This document shows positions 13,506-27,200 of a DNA stretch of 64,000 nt, one piece after another. The position numbers were made by a program, and so were the translations under genes. Within the stretch, counting starts at the first letter, position 1; every line of letters begins with the position of its first letter. The notes under the pieces were generated by a model that did not search any database, was not told the DNA's origin, and saw only the letters and a program-made list of their open reading frames with translations. The stretch spans positions 35,507,400-35,571,399 of the forward strand of contig NC_041708.1 of the NCBI RefSeq assembly GCF_900700375.1, in the 5' to 3' direction. Origin of the DNA: Denticeps clupeoides (lineage: Eukaryota; Chordata; Actinopteri; Clupeiformes; Denticipitidae).

Positions 13506-14313
13506 CCATTTTTTTTCTGCAGTACTTTCAGTGTGTGTTCATTATCTGCTGGAACTGAGGTTCCTTGTGAGGAACCCACTTGGGTGGGTGGGAGCTCTGT
13601 GTTTTACAACTTTAATTCCCTTCCTGTGGTAGACCATGAATCCATCATCTAGATGGCCACCAAATTGGGGACAGAATACTTAGTGGTAAGATTAATTTGT
13701 TTGGGGGTTAGGATAATAAGTGTTGTGGTAGGACACCTTTACTTCTATTTCCTTACACCATATTGTTGAGGGAAAACCGTGCTGTATGGCTGCTCTAACA
13801 TCTGCTGTAAACCATGTGTCCACCCCTCACATTTAATATCACAAAGGTGACCTGGGTTTTTATCTTGCTGTGGGTGGGGTGTACATTAGGCAGCAAGTCC
13901 AGGAAGCTTTGTCATTAATATTAGTGTTAACGGGGGGGGGCATTGACTAGTGTAAGAAGTCAAGACTAAAACATAACTGGTCCAATGAAGGGAAATCGGG
14001 ACCGTTTACCCTCACCTAACACACCTGACCTGATCCTTGCTACCACCCAAGCTGTGCAGAGCAGTGAACTATGGCCATGACACATCATGTGGCTGTAGCG
14101 AGAAGGAAAGTTGGTGAAGGCATGCTTTGGGCAATGATCTACTTTGTGGCAGGACACACCTCGCTGGAAGCGGTATTCCCCGATGCCACTGTCCCTTTAC
14201 AGCAGGATAATGTGTTCTGCTAAATGGGAAAACCACGTCTCTACCATCACCAAATCATGGAATTTGTAACCAAGCATACAACAGAAGCCTGAATTTCACC
14301 GCTGTGGGAAAGA
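13506..14313. other. Intergenic DNA between gtf3a and lnx2
   Basis: No exon supported; MTIF3, which lies here in human, is not visible. Around 14130-14290 the plus strand reads like a worn transposase fragment (DATVPLQQDNV), too short to classify. A run of G lies at 13932-13939. Confidence 0.4.
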
Positions 14314-14319
14314 TTTATT
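14314..14319 (-). terminator. Poly(A) signal of lnx2
   Basis: TTTATT on the plus strand is AATAAA on the minus strand, about 300 bases after the lnx2 stop codon. It is the first canonical signal in the gene's direction. Confidence 0.55.
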
Positions 14320-14616
14320 AAACAAATATTTTAACACACACATACAGACACACACACACAAATATAAAACCCCCCCAAATACATTGGACCGCTGGTTGTC
14401 ATGGTAATGGAAAGACCTTAAGGCTGCGCTCATGGGGGTGAGGCCACACGGGCGTGGCAGGGTTACTAAGGCCTGTTTTTTTTTTTTCTTTCCTGGCATC
14501 GAGTGAAGCAAATCAAGTTCTGAGACCCACGTTTACAGTAACGGCACATCCGTGGCGACGCATTACAAAAACGGGAGCGTTAAAAACACAGATGTAAGTA
14601 GAGTCTGAGGGGCGAG

Positions 14617-17600
14617 CTACGCCAGGCTGCCAGGCCAAGACACCACTGTGAGCGCCACCCGACTCCGCTGCTCCTTCAACATGGGCACCAGGGCGGAGTG
14701 GCTCATGCCAGCAGTCGGCAGCCCGTTTACGGCAATGATCATGTCCCCGCACCTACAGAAAAGCAAGAAGAGGTTCACCATAACTGCGCACGCAGAACGT
14801 TTTATGCCTGAACTGAATGGAATAAGTAAAAAGGAATGGAAAAACGTTTTTGAACACTGGTATCTCTTGCAAAAAAAATTACCTTATTTTCGGCTCACAT
14901 GTACTGTGAGTATTATTCTCCAAAAAAAATACTGCATTTTTGGACAGGGCTGCCTGTGTCGCATGCATGTGCTCCATGTCATCCTAGCAGGACATTATAC
15001 AGGGTGGGCCTTTTATATGGACACACCTTAATAAAATGGGAATGGTTGGTGATATTAACGTGGCACATTAGTATATGTGAGGGGGCAAACTTTTCAAGAT
15101 GGGTAGTGACCATAGTGGCCATTTTGGATCCAACTTTTGTTTTTTCAATAGGAAGAGGGTCATGTGACATCAAATTTATTAGTAATTTCAAAAAACAATG
15201 GTGTGCTTGGTTTTAACGTAACTTTATTCTTTCATGAGTTATTTACAAGTTTCTGACCACTTATAAAATGTGTTCAATGTCACCAACCATTCCCATTTTA
15301 TTAAGGTGTATCCATATAAATGGCCCACCCTGTACATTGTGATTACACCAACTTACACATAGACGGGTATATATTTTAAGAGGACATTTAGCATGTCAGG
15401 AGTGCTCACGAAAGTGTCATGATCTGTTAATGGCCTTCTCAATATATTAAGGCAGGTCTTCCTGGTCTAAAAAGAGGACATGTCTTGGGAAAACAGGACG
15501 TCAGGTCACCCTAGATAATCTATCTGCATGTTTGGTTTGATAGCAGATGAGGTGCTGAGTCGACTAACAGAGATTGTGCTTGGCCCTGTGTACAATGAGT
15601 ATTAAGATCAAAGAAACAGAGGAGGAAGCAATGAGAAAGGGATCTACAGTGCTATACTTGCATATGATTTAATGAAGCATTAAGGTGAGACAGAGTGTCA
15701 TTTTTAGCGCCACAAAAACTGGGTCCTTCTGGTCTCTGTTGTTCCAGCACAGTCAAATGGAATCTTAAAATCAGGTAAATTAACTGACAGTTAAACATTT
15801 TACCCGCTAAACTACAGTAGCAAAAAAAAGTTAGTGAACCCTTTTGAATTTCATGATTTTCTGCATTCAATTTTATAAAATGTCAAGGGTAATGACAAAT
15901 GTTTGCCCAAAATTATGATTTTTTTTTCTTTATTTGGTGGCCTAGCGGATAAGGAAGCAGACCCATACTTGGAAAGTTGCGGGTTCAAATCACAAACCGG
16001 CCAAAGGTGCCACTGAGCAAGGCAACGTCCCAAAACAGTGCTCCTTGGACACCTTTCATGGCTCCACACTGCTCACTAAGGGTGATGGACTAAATGGAGA
16101 GGACACATTTCTTTGTGTCACCGTGTGCTGTGCCTTGTTTCACAATGACAATCACTTCACTTTAACTATTAAGAACAACCACAAAGGAAAAAGTATGAGA
16201 ACCCTTGAGTTAATAACCTCATAAAAGCTAACTGAAGTAAGGTGTTAGCATAGCTGGAGGCTTGTTAAGAGAATTAGAAGTGTGGCCCAGAGCCACTTTG
16301 ACATTCAAACCCTTTGAGATTGCTTCAGTTGAATATTTTGTGAGATCACGGCTTGCCAAAAAGAGCTTTCAGATTATCTGTGATCAAGAACTGTTTTTAC
16401 TGGAAAGGGTTGCATAGTAATTTCAAAGAATTCAGGGTAGTAGTAGCCTAGTGGGTAACACACTCGCCAATGAACCAGAAGGTTCTGTATGTATGTATGA
16501 GGGGGCTATGGGTCAGGAAGGAGGTTGGGCTAATACATCAGCATTTTCACAAAAATAGACACTTTGCCGTCTCCAGAAATACGCAGAAAAGAGAAATTGA
16601 GTCTGGAACTTGTTTAAGAAAATTGCCATTCTGGGAAATGCTATCTGGATGCAAGGCCAGATCAGATGAAACTTTTCCTGTTTTAGAGCAAAACGTTCTT
16701 GTGTAGACAGGGACTAAGACTGAACTATTTGGGAAGAAGATGCAGCACTCAATCTGGCATAAAAAGAGCAGTGCACATCATCATGAAATCGTCAACCCTG
16801 TAGTAAGCTGGGTGATTTGGATTTGTTGCATCAGTGACTGGCTGTCTTGCAATCACTGGGGGGAAGATGAATTCCCAATCCCACCCGTTTCCAAATTTCT
16901 CCAGGATAACGTCAGAGTGTCTATATGTCAGCTGGAACTCTGTAGACATTGGGTGATGCAACAGGACAATGGCCCAACGCATGGATGGCTTCAGTGGCCC
17001 AAAAGAGATGCCATTGAATGAAGAGAACCATGCACCTGGTGTGTCCTAAGAATGTGACTGAGCTGAAGCAGTTCTGCCATAAAAAAATTGGCTAATATTC
17101 TTCCTGAAGCTACAGCTACAGGAAGCCGCTGGTTCGGTTTATAACTGCCAAGGGGGGTTCAACCAATTCAACAAGCAATAGGAGTTGTTTATGGTTGTTC
17201 TCAATAACAACTTGAAATATCTTTTTTTTTTTGTGAACATTATATTTGTCAATATCCTTCACTTTTTATTACAAATGAATGCAGAAAACCATGACATTCC
17301 AAAAGGGTTCAAACACCTTTTCTTGCCATTGTCCTACCACCGTTGGATAAAGGATAACAGAGGCACGTCTGACCACTCACTTCAGTCGTCCATCATAATA
17401 TGCCGGTGTTCCTAGTACAATGGTCTTGATGAAGAATGCCTGGTTGCCATGGGTTTCCTCATAACCCCCAACGATGCTGAAGCCCCAGCTGCCTGGGTGA
17501 TTCCTGCGTAGTACAATCTCGTGGCTGCTGTGCAGGTAGCTGGGAGGGATGGAGAGATGGAGAAAAAGATGAACCAGGACAGCAGTCAGGGGACGGGGGA

Positions 17601-20600
17601 GAGTGGTGGTGTTAGAAAGTCAGTGTTTGATGCTGACCAGTCCCTCATGCTGCTAATCCAGGGAGTGATTGAGCCAGATGCCCCTGTGTTGGTCAACAGC
17701 GATGTCAGCATCAGAAGTCAAACATATTTCTGCTGGCGTTAGTTGACATTCCGTAGAACTGAAACAAAAACTGCAGTTTGGAAGGATGGTGCTACCCCAT
17801 GTCTGTACTTTGAAGGCCAGCCTTAGTGTTTGGATCTGATGTGGGCAGCTACTGGGAGCCAGTGGAGTAAGGTGGTGTAGGAGAAAACCAGCTGTGAGGC
17901 TGCATTCTGTATCAGTTGTAGAGGTTGGATGGCCCTCAGAGGTAGACCAGCTAGAAGGTATTTACAGTATTCCAGTCGTGAGAGTACTAGAGACCGAACA
18001 AGTATCTGGGTGGCCTGTGTTGATAGACAATGGCGGATCCATCTGATATTGTAGAGATGGATCCTACATGAGCGGGAAAGATTGCTAATGTGAGCTGAGG
18101 AAGGAAAGTTGGTTGTCTACAGTTACTCCAAAGTTGTGTGCACTCCAAGGTTGTGTGCAGTTGCAGAAGGAGAGATCTATGAATTGTCCAGGTAGATAGC
18201 AAGATCCTGATGTGGTGAAGATTCTACCGGAACCAGTGAAATGTCCGTTAGACATGCATAGATCTTGAAGGAAGCAGAGTTGTGAAGACCCTGAAGATGA
18301 GTTGTGTGTCATCAGCATAGCAGTGGTAGGAGAACCCATGTTGTGAACACACACAGACAAACAGAACAGTCTGTCTCTGGGCTCTTTGGGTCAGGAAGTG
18401 GGTCAGGATTGTCGGGCTCCTGCGCTTTCTTCCCCATTCAGTCCTCAGTCTTGTCTGATGTTATCATGCGTGTTCTGTTCTTTGTTTGTAAAAAAAAATC
18501 TCCCTTTTTGTGTAAAGTCGTGCAAATGATCTCCAATGACGGAATAATCATGGACAGCAGTAGGCAGAGGTACAGTCTAAAAATAGAATTAACGTTGGAC
18601 CGTCGGCTTAACTCACCTGGGCAAACCAAGCCACATGACCCATGAAGGTGACCAGCTGGCGTCATAGTCGTTGTTGTCATGATGAGGGAGGAAGTCCTCT
18701 TCCTGTTCCTGCTCTGCCACCATGCTAACCTCCAGCGCTCTCAGCTGGACTGAAGAGGAGGCAGCGCTGGCCTTCAGTGTCCCCACTGCCTCGCTGTGAC
18801 TCAGGCACGTCAGGTCCTGCCCGTTGATGCTAAGCAACACGTCACCTGACACACCGACGTGCCACGGTCAAATGCAGGTCACCTTGGACAGCAAATGCTG
18901 TATGCATGCAGGTTACAGAGCCAGAGCCTCTCTCACCTCGTTTGATGCGTCCGTCTCGCGCCAGACAGCCATGGGGCTGGACACTGGTTACGAAGATCGG
19001 CAGCTCGCCACTCTTGCTGCCTCGGCCTCCTGCCACGGTCATGCCCAGTGACTCCTGTGGCTCCTTCTTCACGGTGATCTGCTTCTCCTTACAGGTGACG
19101 CACTGAGAGAGGTCCTGCAACACAACAATGCACACACACCCCCCCACTGTGAGACTGACCACGGCCCCAAACTCCCCCCAGAGACGCACTACTCATCCAT
19201 ATTTACAGGCGCTAAGCGCATAATTAAAAGCACCGTGTAAAGGCTCATTTACAAAAAAAAGGTCAATTTCACAATGTTTCCAACCTTCCAATAACCACAA
19301 GCATGGTCATAATAACACCTTTATTAAGAAGTGACATTTGATGTATTCAACAGTGCATCATCTAGCATCTAACCCTTCCTGGAAAACTTCATCAGTTTCT
19401 CCCTTGCGATTCTCTTGAGCTCCACAAGCTTTCAGAAAAATGTGCACAAATAAGGATGTGCACATGGTGTCCATCCTAATGGTGCCATGAGAGAACATTG
19501 TTCGACACAAAAGGCAGGAGGCAGCAGACTGACCCTGTGAGTGCTGGCCCGCACCGTTTGCAGGCTGGGCACTGGGCTTGGTGCTGCCGTGTGGGGGAGG
19601 GGTGTGGCGTTGTCATGGCACCAGCTCTCTCTGACGGCATTCAGGCTCACTGGGATGGGTGTGGTTTGCTTGTTTGACCGGCCAATCAGGAGGTGGACTC
19701 TCTCTCCACTCGTCTGGAGGGAGGACAAAGAGCGGGACAGAGACCATATTGGAGAGAATAGTAAAAAAAAAAAAAAAATTCAGAGATCTCAAGCCGTAGA
19801 CTTCCACATCTCTTTTAGCACCCAACCCTTCAGCCGAGAGAAGTCTCTGGAACGTCACAACTAATTAACCTTGACACCACTTCTCAGGTCTCCCTGGAGA
19901 CATCTGTCAGGATGTCTGGTGAGAGTCGTATGGAATGGCTACATGATTTAACAGACAACCACTAACAAGCCAATGAAACGTGATGAGTGTGTTTTACAGA
20001 GGCACACACACACACACACACACACATACACAGATGCACCAAAACGCACAGTATAAAGTTATGCAGAATCACACAAGCAATCTCATCAAAGCAAAAATGC
20101 AATAAGTAAAGTGAAGTGATTGTCACTTGTGATACACAGCAGCACAGCATACGGTGCACACAGTGAAATTTGTCCTCTGCATTTAACCCATCACCCTGAG
20201 TGAGCAGTGGGCAGCCATGACAGGCGCCCGGGGAGCAGTGTGTGGGGACGGTACTTTGCTCAGTGGCAACTCGGCAGATCGGGATTCGAACCGGCAACCT
20301 TCTGATTACGGGGCCGCTTCCTTAACCGCTAGGCCACCACTGCCCCAATTCCGTCCATATTCTTGCATTTTTTTTTACACAGAACTGATATTTTTGGTTC
20401 CTCTACTTTTTCTGAAACAACAGAAGAATTCTAGAATAAGGGTGGGAACGTATGGAATCTTCTCAAACCAGGTTTCCTGCGCGTACCTGTATGATCTGCG
20501 CGGCTTGTTCTGGTGTCCCGTTCCTCAGGTCATGTTCGTTCACTGCCAGCACGCGGTCGTTGCTACACAGTCGCCCGTCCTTGGCTGCCAGACCGCCCTC

Positions 20601-23600
20601 CAACAGGTCCAGGACAAACACTCCCGCCTCATCGGTGCGGCGCACCAGCTTGATGCCCAGCTGCTCACTGGAGTTGCGCTTCAGCAGGGTGATGCGCAGG
20701 CTGTTGGGGCTACCCTCCGGCGTGGCGGGGCCGGGCGGCCGGGCAGCGCAGCGGCGCTCTCTCAGCACTGTCAGCTGCAGGGTGGCGCAGGGGCGTGCGA
20801 GGGTTGCCCGGGCAACGTTATGGGGGACATTACTGATGTCCACATTGTTCACCTGGAGCAGTCAGAAAAGTAACAGAACAAGGAACGATAACAGACAAGA
20901 CTGCTGTGGGATGTCCAGAAATATCAATTAATACTACAAAAAGGGAAGTTTGTGAACAAACTACATGTTGGCTGATCAATCCGCTTGATGAAAGAAGATT
21001 AATATTAAATTTAAGATTAAAAGTAGGTAAATGTGTTAATTTGTTTCTAAAATGCATTGCATTGAGAGGAGAGAAGGTGTGAGGAACGCTTATTTTAATT
21101 GTTAAAGGTCCCCTATTATGAATATTTCACTTTGTGAGATTATTTAACATTAATATCCCCTCCCCTAGGCTGGTTACGGTCCTGCAGTGGCTAAAAATGG
21201 TGAAATGTATAAAGCGTGCTTTGGCCATTTTGCTTCGCCATTCAGAGAGTGGCAGCTCAGCACGAGATCACTTGGTGAGGTCATTTCCTCACATGGATTA
21301 TACTACCACCGCTATGCTGACGACACACAACTCCTCTTCTCCTTTCCTCCCTCTGATCTTCATGCTGCTTCCAAAATCTCTGCATGTCTAACAGACATCT
21401 CGCCTTGGATGACAGCCCATCACCTCCAACTCAATCCCACCAAAACTGAACTAATATTCATTCCAGCAGATTCACCACACCAGGATCTTGCTATTTACCT
21501 AGACAACTCGCAGCTCTCTCCTTCTGCAACAGCCCGCAACCTTGGCGTAACAATAGACAACCAACTCTCCTTCTCAACTCACATCAGCAATCTTTCCCGC
21601 TCATGTAGATTCCTTCTCTACAATATCAGACAAATCCGCCCTTATCTGTCAACCCAGGCCACCCAACTACTGGTCCAGTCCTTAGTAATCTCACGACTGG
21701 ACTACTGCAACTCCCTTCTAGCGAGTCTACCACTATGCACCATCCGACCTCTTCAACTCATACAAAATGCAGCAGCACGACTGATCTTCAACCTTCCCAA
21801 ATTCTCCCACACCGCCCCTCTGCTACGTTCCCTCCACTGGCTCCCAGTAGCTGCACGCATCAGGTTCAAAATACTGATGCTGGCCTACAAAGCCAAACAT
21901 GCAGCAGCACCATCCTACCTCACAGACCTTATTACACCTCGCACTGCACCTCGTATACTCCGAGCCTCCAGTACTGCTCGCCTGGTCCCTCCATCTCTGA
22001 AGGTAAAAGGAAGACGCTCATCTAGACTCTTCTCCGTCTTGGCCCCTCGGTGATGGAATGAACTTCCCCTCGAGGTCAGAACAGCTCAGTCACTGAGCAC
22101 CTTCAAACGACAGCTCAAGACCTTCCTCTTTAAAGAATATTTAGATTAAATTGTAATTTTCTTGTTGTCGAACTTTGTGTACAGAATCTACAACAGAGTG
22201 AATTAAATAGATGTTTTCATAGTTGGGGTCCTAGTGAACCGGAATTGATCTCTTCATCGATGGTAACTTGAAAGCACGTTGTAAGTCGCTCTGGATAAGG
22301 GTGTCTGCCAAATGCCATAAATGTAAATGTAAAATGTAAAGCTCAGGCGGTTAGATCTGGAATTTCTCCCCTTATGTCATCATAAGGGGAAAGGTTACCT
22401 CCCCTTTCTCAAGCCTTGTCTGCCCAGAGAATGTCTCCTCTAAAAAAGTAACTCCACCAGCCGTCATGGCATGAAAACGTGTGAAGCATTGCAGTTGCTT
22501 GGTGACTGAATGTAAAAATGAGCACAAATCAATATTTTTAGTTCCATTACGTGGGCCTCTGAAGAACCAGTGTGGTGTTCCGCAAATGCCTGCTAACATC
22601 TATAGGCTGCTCTCCTCCTCATTATGCCTCTACCCTCCTCATTTGTTTTTAAAGCAACACACACCGGAACGGCGAATCCTGGGGAAATCTAATTGTGTGA
22701 CTGGCTAAAAGTGGCAGTAATTCTGCACCACGGCTGAATTTGGAAAGAGAATTTTTTTGCCTGAGCTGTGCTAGGTGCTGGGTTCACTGAATACTACAGG
22801 CCTGGTGGACTGTAGACTGAATTTACAAAAAAGAACGTTATTAACCATGTTTCTATATACAGGGCGGGCCATTTATATGGATACACCTTAATAAAATGGC
22901 AATGGTTGGTGATATTGAACACATTTTATAAGTGGTCACAAACTTGTAAATAACTCATGAAAGAATAAAGTTACATTAAAAAACAAAGCACACTATGTTT
23001 TTTTCTTGTGAAATTACCAATAAATTTGATGTGTCACATGACCCTCTTCCTATTGAAAAAACAAAAGTTGGATCCAATGGCCGACTTCAAAATGGCCACT
23101 ATGGTCACCACCCATCCTGAAAAGTTTGCCCCCTCACATATACTAATGTGCCACAAACAGGACGTTAATATCACCAACCATCCCCATTTTATTAAGGTGT
23201 ATCCATATAAATGGCCCACCCTGTAGTTCTAACCAGTTAATATTTCGATGACAGGCTTTGGAAAACATTGGAATGGAACAGAAAATGACTACATCAGTGC
23301 CACCGCTGTGTCAGAAAATGTCTCCTCAATAATATTTGGTCAGAAAGAGACCTTTGATGTACCACTGAACCTAAAGATGCAGACATGGGATGTCGGAAAT
23401 GTGTCATAAGATTGCCATCTTCTTTTGTTCTGTAGTGCTTTACCTGTAATATCTGGTCCCCAGCGAGCAGTCTCCCATCCCGGGCGATGACCCCATCACG
23501 ATAAACCTCCTGTATCACCACATTGATCAGCGGGGTCTCATTACCCCCAACAATGCTGATGCCCAGCTCCACGTAGGGGTTGCTGCGATGGACCTCGATG

Positions 23601-24216
23601 GTAGTGATCTCCCCTTCAGGAAGGGAGGGCAACTTCACACACCCTGAAGGGAAGAGACAGAAATAACAATTGCAGAAGCTGCAGACCTCAGGCCAGATAG
23701 ACAAAACTCAGCACCTTGGCTCACATTTTTAGACATGAAGCAAAGCTCTTTTTATCCGCTGTAAGCTGCCTGAGGAATAGAGTGGATATTATTAGACAGC
23801 CAGCTAACACCACATTTCCTCTGAAGCCGAAATACTGATCGATACGGGAGTACAATATCCTGATGACAACGGGTCTGACTTCCATCTAACATTCACAACT
23901 GGGTCGGGTATTAAATCTTGCACTCTTGCTTATTTTTTTTTAGCAGTCTGGTGTTGTTATATGTGCAATCTGGACTCCTATTATAAGTGGGTGGTGTCTG
24001 GTGTCATTGTGAGGCTCCACCTTCTTCTGCTGAAAGGGGTGGAGACTCAGCACAGTCCCACCCAGAGGAGACGGAGCTGCCGGTGCGCAGGAGATGAATG
24101 CAGGGGTTGCTGAGGGGCCGCTTTACCCGGGGAGGAGCACATTCCAGTCCAACGACACCTACAGGAAAAGTAGCCACACCCCTTCAGCTTCAATAACACA
24201 CCGACTGTTGACATGT

Positions 24217-24282
<66 letters not shown>

Positions 24283-27200
24283 TAATATACAAGTTTATCC
24301 AGGCCAATAACTCACTGTCTTCTTCTGTGCTCTCTTCAAAGGCAGGGTTATCGACACCGGGCTCATCGGTCCACATGGGTACTGTGCTGCTGCAGGCGTT
24401 GGAGCCAGCGGTGGGTGACGGCGTGGCATCCCTCAGGACAGTCTGAGTTGATTGGGGTGGGTCGGTCACCATGGCCCTCTCCTCCCCTTCCCCACAGTCC
24501 TGCCGGGGGGCTTCAAGGGCAGCTCTCTGGCTCTGTGTTCCTGGACACCTGCATGGGAACAAAGACATTATGTACACTCACCGGCCATTTTTTTTTTTTT
24601 TTTGTGGGGTCGGGGGGGTTAGGAACCATTGCTGACTACTTGCTTTTTGTATTCTTACCTGCAGTCACCAGCTGTACCCACTATCAGCTGCGACCATATT
24701 ACAAATACATTCAAGATATTAAACAATCATCATACATTACATCAGCAGTCAAATTTTTGGACATTTATGGACCTTCTCAAAACTATGGCATAACACACGT
24801 GAGACAAAATAACAAGCAAACAACAAAATGCTTCAAAGTAGCACATCTTGCTTTTTCTCAACCACCTTAAGTTAGAAAATGAGGATGGTTAAATATCCTT
24901 CAAAAGGGCACTTTTCATTCACGCAAGTTAATGATCGTTTCAAGAAACATGATGATGCTTAATTATGTTGATGACAATGTACATGAAGAGGTGTTTCATG
25001 AGAATGTGATTCATGATACATGTCCCCTTAACTAGATTCTTCAAAACAGCCTCTGCCATAGTCTCCATTGCCTCCATAAAGTAGGTGTAACTGGCGGTGT
25101 CCCAGACCAACTTACAATCACTAGTTACATCAACAGATCTTGTGTCTTGTTCAGGGACACAATGGCAGCATGTGAGGTTCAAACCTGCAACTTTATCCGA
25201 TTCACAGGCAAGTTTGAGACCCACTAGGCTACTCTACTACCATCTTACACCCTGTATTCACAAACTGAAGGGCTCTGAGAGCTACTGGTGGTACAATACA
25301 GTGAATTTTTATGTGCAGAGGTAACCGAGAAAATAGCACATGAATAGCATGGTTTTCAACAGTGTGTATTTCCTCATCTTGTTGGTGGGATCTTGGTGGT
25401 AGTGGCCTAGTGGGTAACACACTCGCCTATGAACCAGAAGACCCAGTCCAAACCCCACCAATCCCCACCATCGTGTCCCTGAGCAAGACGCTTAACCCTG
25501 AGTGTCTCCAGTGGGGGACTGTCCCTGTCACTACTGATTGTAAGTCGCTCTGGATAAATGCTGTAAATGGAAAATCTTAACTCCAAATTACAGAACCAAA
25601 ATCCAAAGAGGGGCATTTCTCTTCTCAAACAAAAAGTAGATCAATTCTATGGCCTCTGCTATGAGGCTCCTGCAGATAAATGGATTTAAGGATCTCTACT
25701 GCTTAGTAGCACCTGATTCTGCCGGTCATCCAATTAATAGCTTCAATTAAGAGCCCAATGGGATTAAAGCATGCTAAACATGCGGACTGCTGTGGATGTC
25801 TCTGGGTTCTCCCAAGCCAGACCTCGGCCACTGCAAATATCAGTGCTTCCTCGTGGCTCTGCATCTCAAAGCTGGCAGCCGGTCATTGAAGCTGTCACAT
25901 AAGGGCAGGCTCAGTTTATCTGCGGCCCTGGTACTCGACAGTGCCAGCATGGTAAGAATAGACGAGGCTAGACAGTGGCCTTTAGAAGTCATGTTGTCAT
26001 CATAGGTGATCCAACCGAACAATGAGTTACACCAAAGCAATACACCGTCTGTGTTTAACCTAATTAAACACAGAGTTCAAACTGAGGTACTTTCCTCACA
26101 AAGCTCCATCAAACCAACCAGTAATCTGGAAATCACTCACCATAGGCCTGGGTTTCCTTTGGCAGTCTCACAGAAGAAATGATTGAACAGGTTTCTGGAG
26201 TTAAAGTTTCCCAGCATGGCTGAAGGGGAATATGCCGAGCTGCCACCGGTTTGCACATGACGCTGGACCCAGAGCAACTAATCTCCCATCACATGACTAA
26301 GGGGCAATAATCCCCTGATGGGATGTCAGATCTGCTCTCCTTTTGCCAGTGGTGGTACAGAGAGCGAGCGATGGGTCTCATCGATCAAGGGAAGGGACAG
26401 ATGTCCACAACGATCTCAGAGCTGAGAAGCTTCCTTCGTCGGATCTCTTGACCCACAGCTAGTGCTTAAGCACATACAGGTCCACATTAAAAATACCAAC
26501 AAATTACAGCCTTTTAATCCATTGTAAATCTATTTTTGATTGATCACAGGCAATAGTTTGAGATGCTCAGCCATAATCCTACAAAAATATAAATAACTTT
26601 TACCTATTATTAATTTAGCATATATGAAGGTTTACCTTATTATATAATTTTTCATTTACTACTTCTTATCTATCCAGATGAAATTTGTTCCCTGTTTATA
26701 ACCCACAAAAAAAACCTGTCCTACAAATCAACCAGACATAATAAGAGAGCAACATGAGATAAATGTAAATGGACAGATGGGTGACAAATAAAAGACAATA
26801 ACATCTCCAGTCTCCACTCGACTGAATATGTGAAGGTTTCGTTAATTTTTTTATGAGATTTGATGGTGGTTGAGATTCACTTCGAGGGGTTGAAAAGTCT
26901 ATTCAAAACCTCAAATGTGTGTTGAGTTGTTTTGAGATCTGGTGACTGAAGGTCATGTATAATATAATTTACAGAGATGCTTTTAGAGATTTTTAGAGAT
27001 GCTTGAGTCCTGTGAATGGGGGGAGGGGGTCAAACTCCTGGAAGCCAGTACTCCCATCATGATAGGACCCCTTTATTAGTTTTATTCCTTTAACTTGTCA
27101 CCTATCTGTAAGTTCTGTATGAAGGGCTGTATTAGTGTGTGTCCTATATGTACCTGTGCTTGAGATGAGCTTCCAGGTCACAGCGGGGCATGCTGAGCTC

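Larger units (their letters stand above)
15815..17331. mobile_element. Tc1-like transposon relic with two SINEs nested in it
   Basis: The left end TA|CAGTAGCAAAAAAAAGTTAG and right end (CTTTTCTTGCCATTG) match as inverted repeats, and the subterminal GAATGCAGAAAACCATGA (right) mirrors ATTTTCTGCATTC (left). Inside, on the plus strand, a worn transposase is seen at 16740-17020 with a QQDNGPTH word like the catalytic DNxPxH region of Tc1. Family A SINE at 15935-16164 and a family B fragment at 16435-16492 inserted later, so the Tc1 is older than both. Confidence 0.78.

Noticed and set aside
14120-14290. Transposase-like text DATVPLQQDNV downstream of gtf3a
   Set aside because: Too short and broken to assign to a family; no terminal repeats found around it.
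24047-24180. Possible extra lnx2 exon reading [18 protein letters not shown] on the minus strand after a TGTAG acceptor
   Set aside because: No counterpart in LNX proteins, and the known exons on both sides join in phase without it.
24210-24250. Short regular repeats as a possible CRISPR array
   Set aside because: Simple dinucleotide microsatellite without spacers, in an animal genome; the same applies to the other CA/GT/CT tracts.
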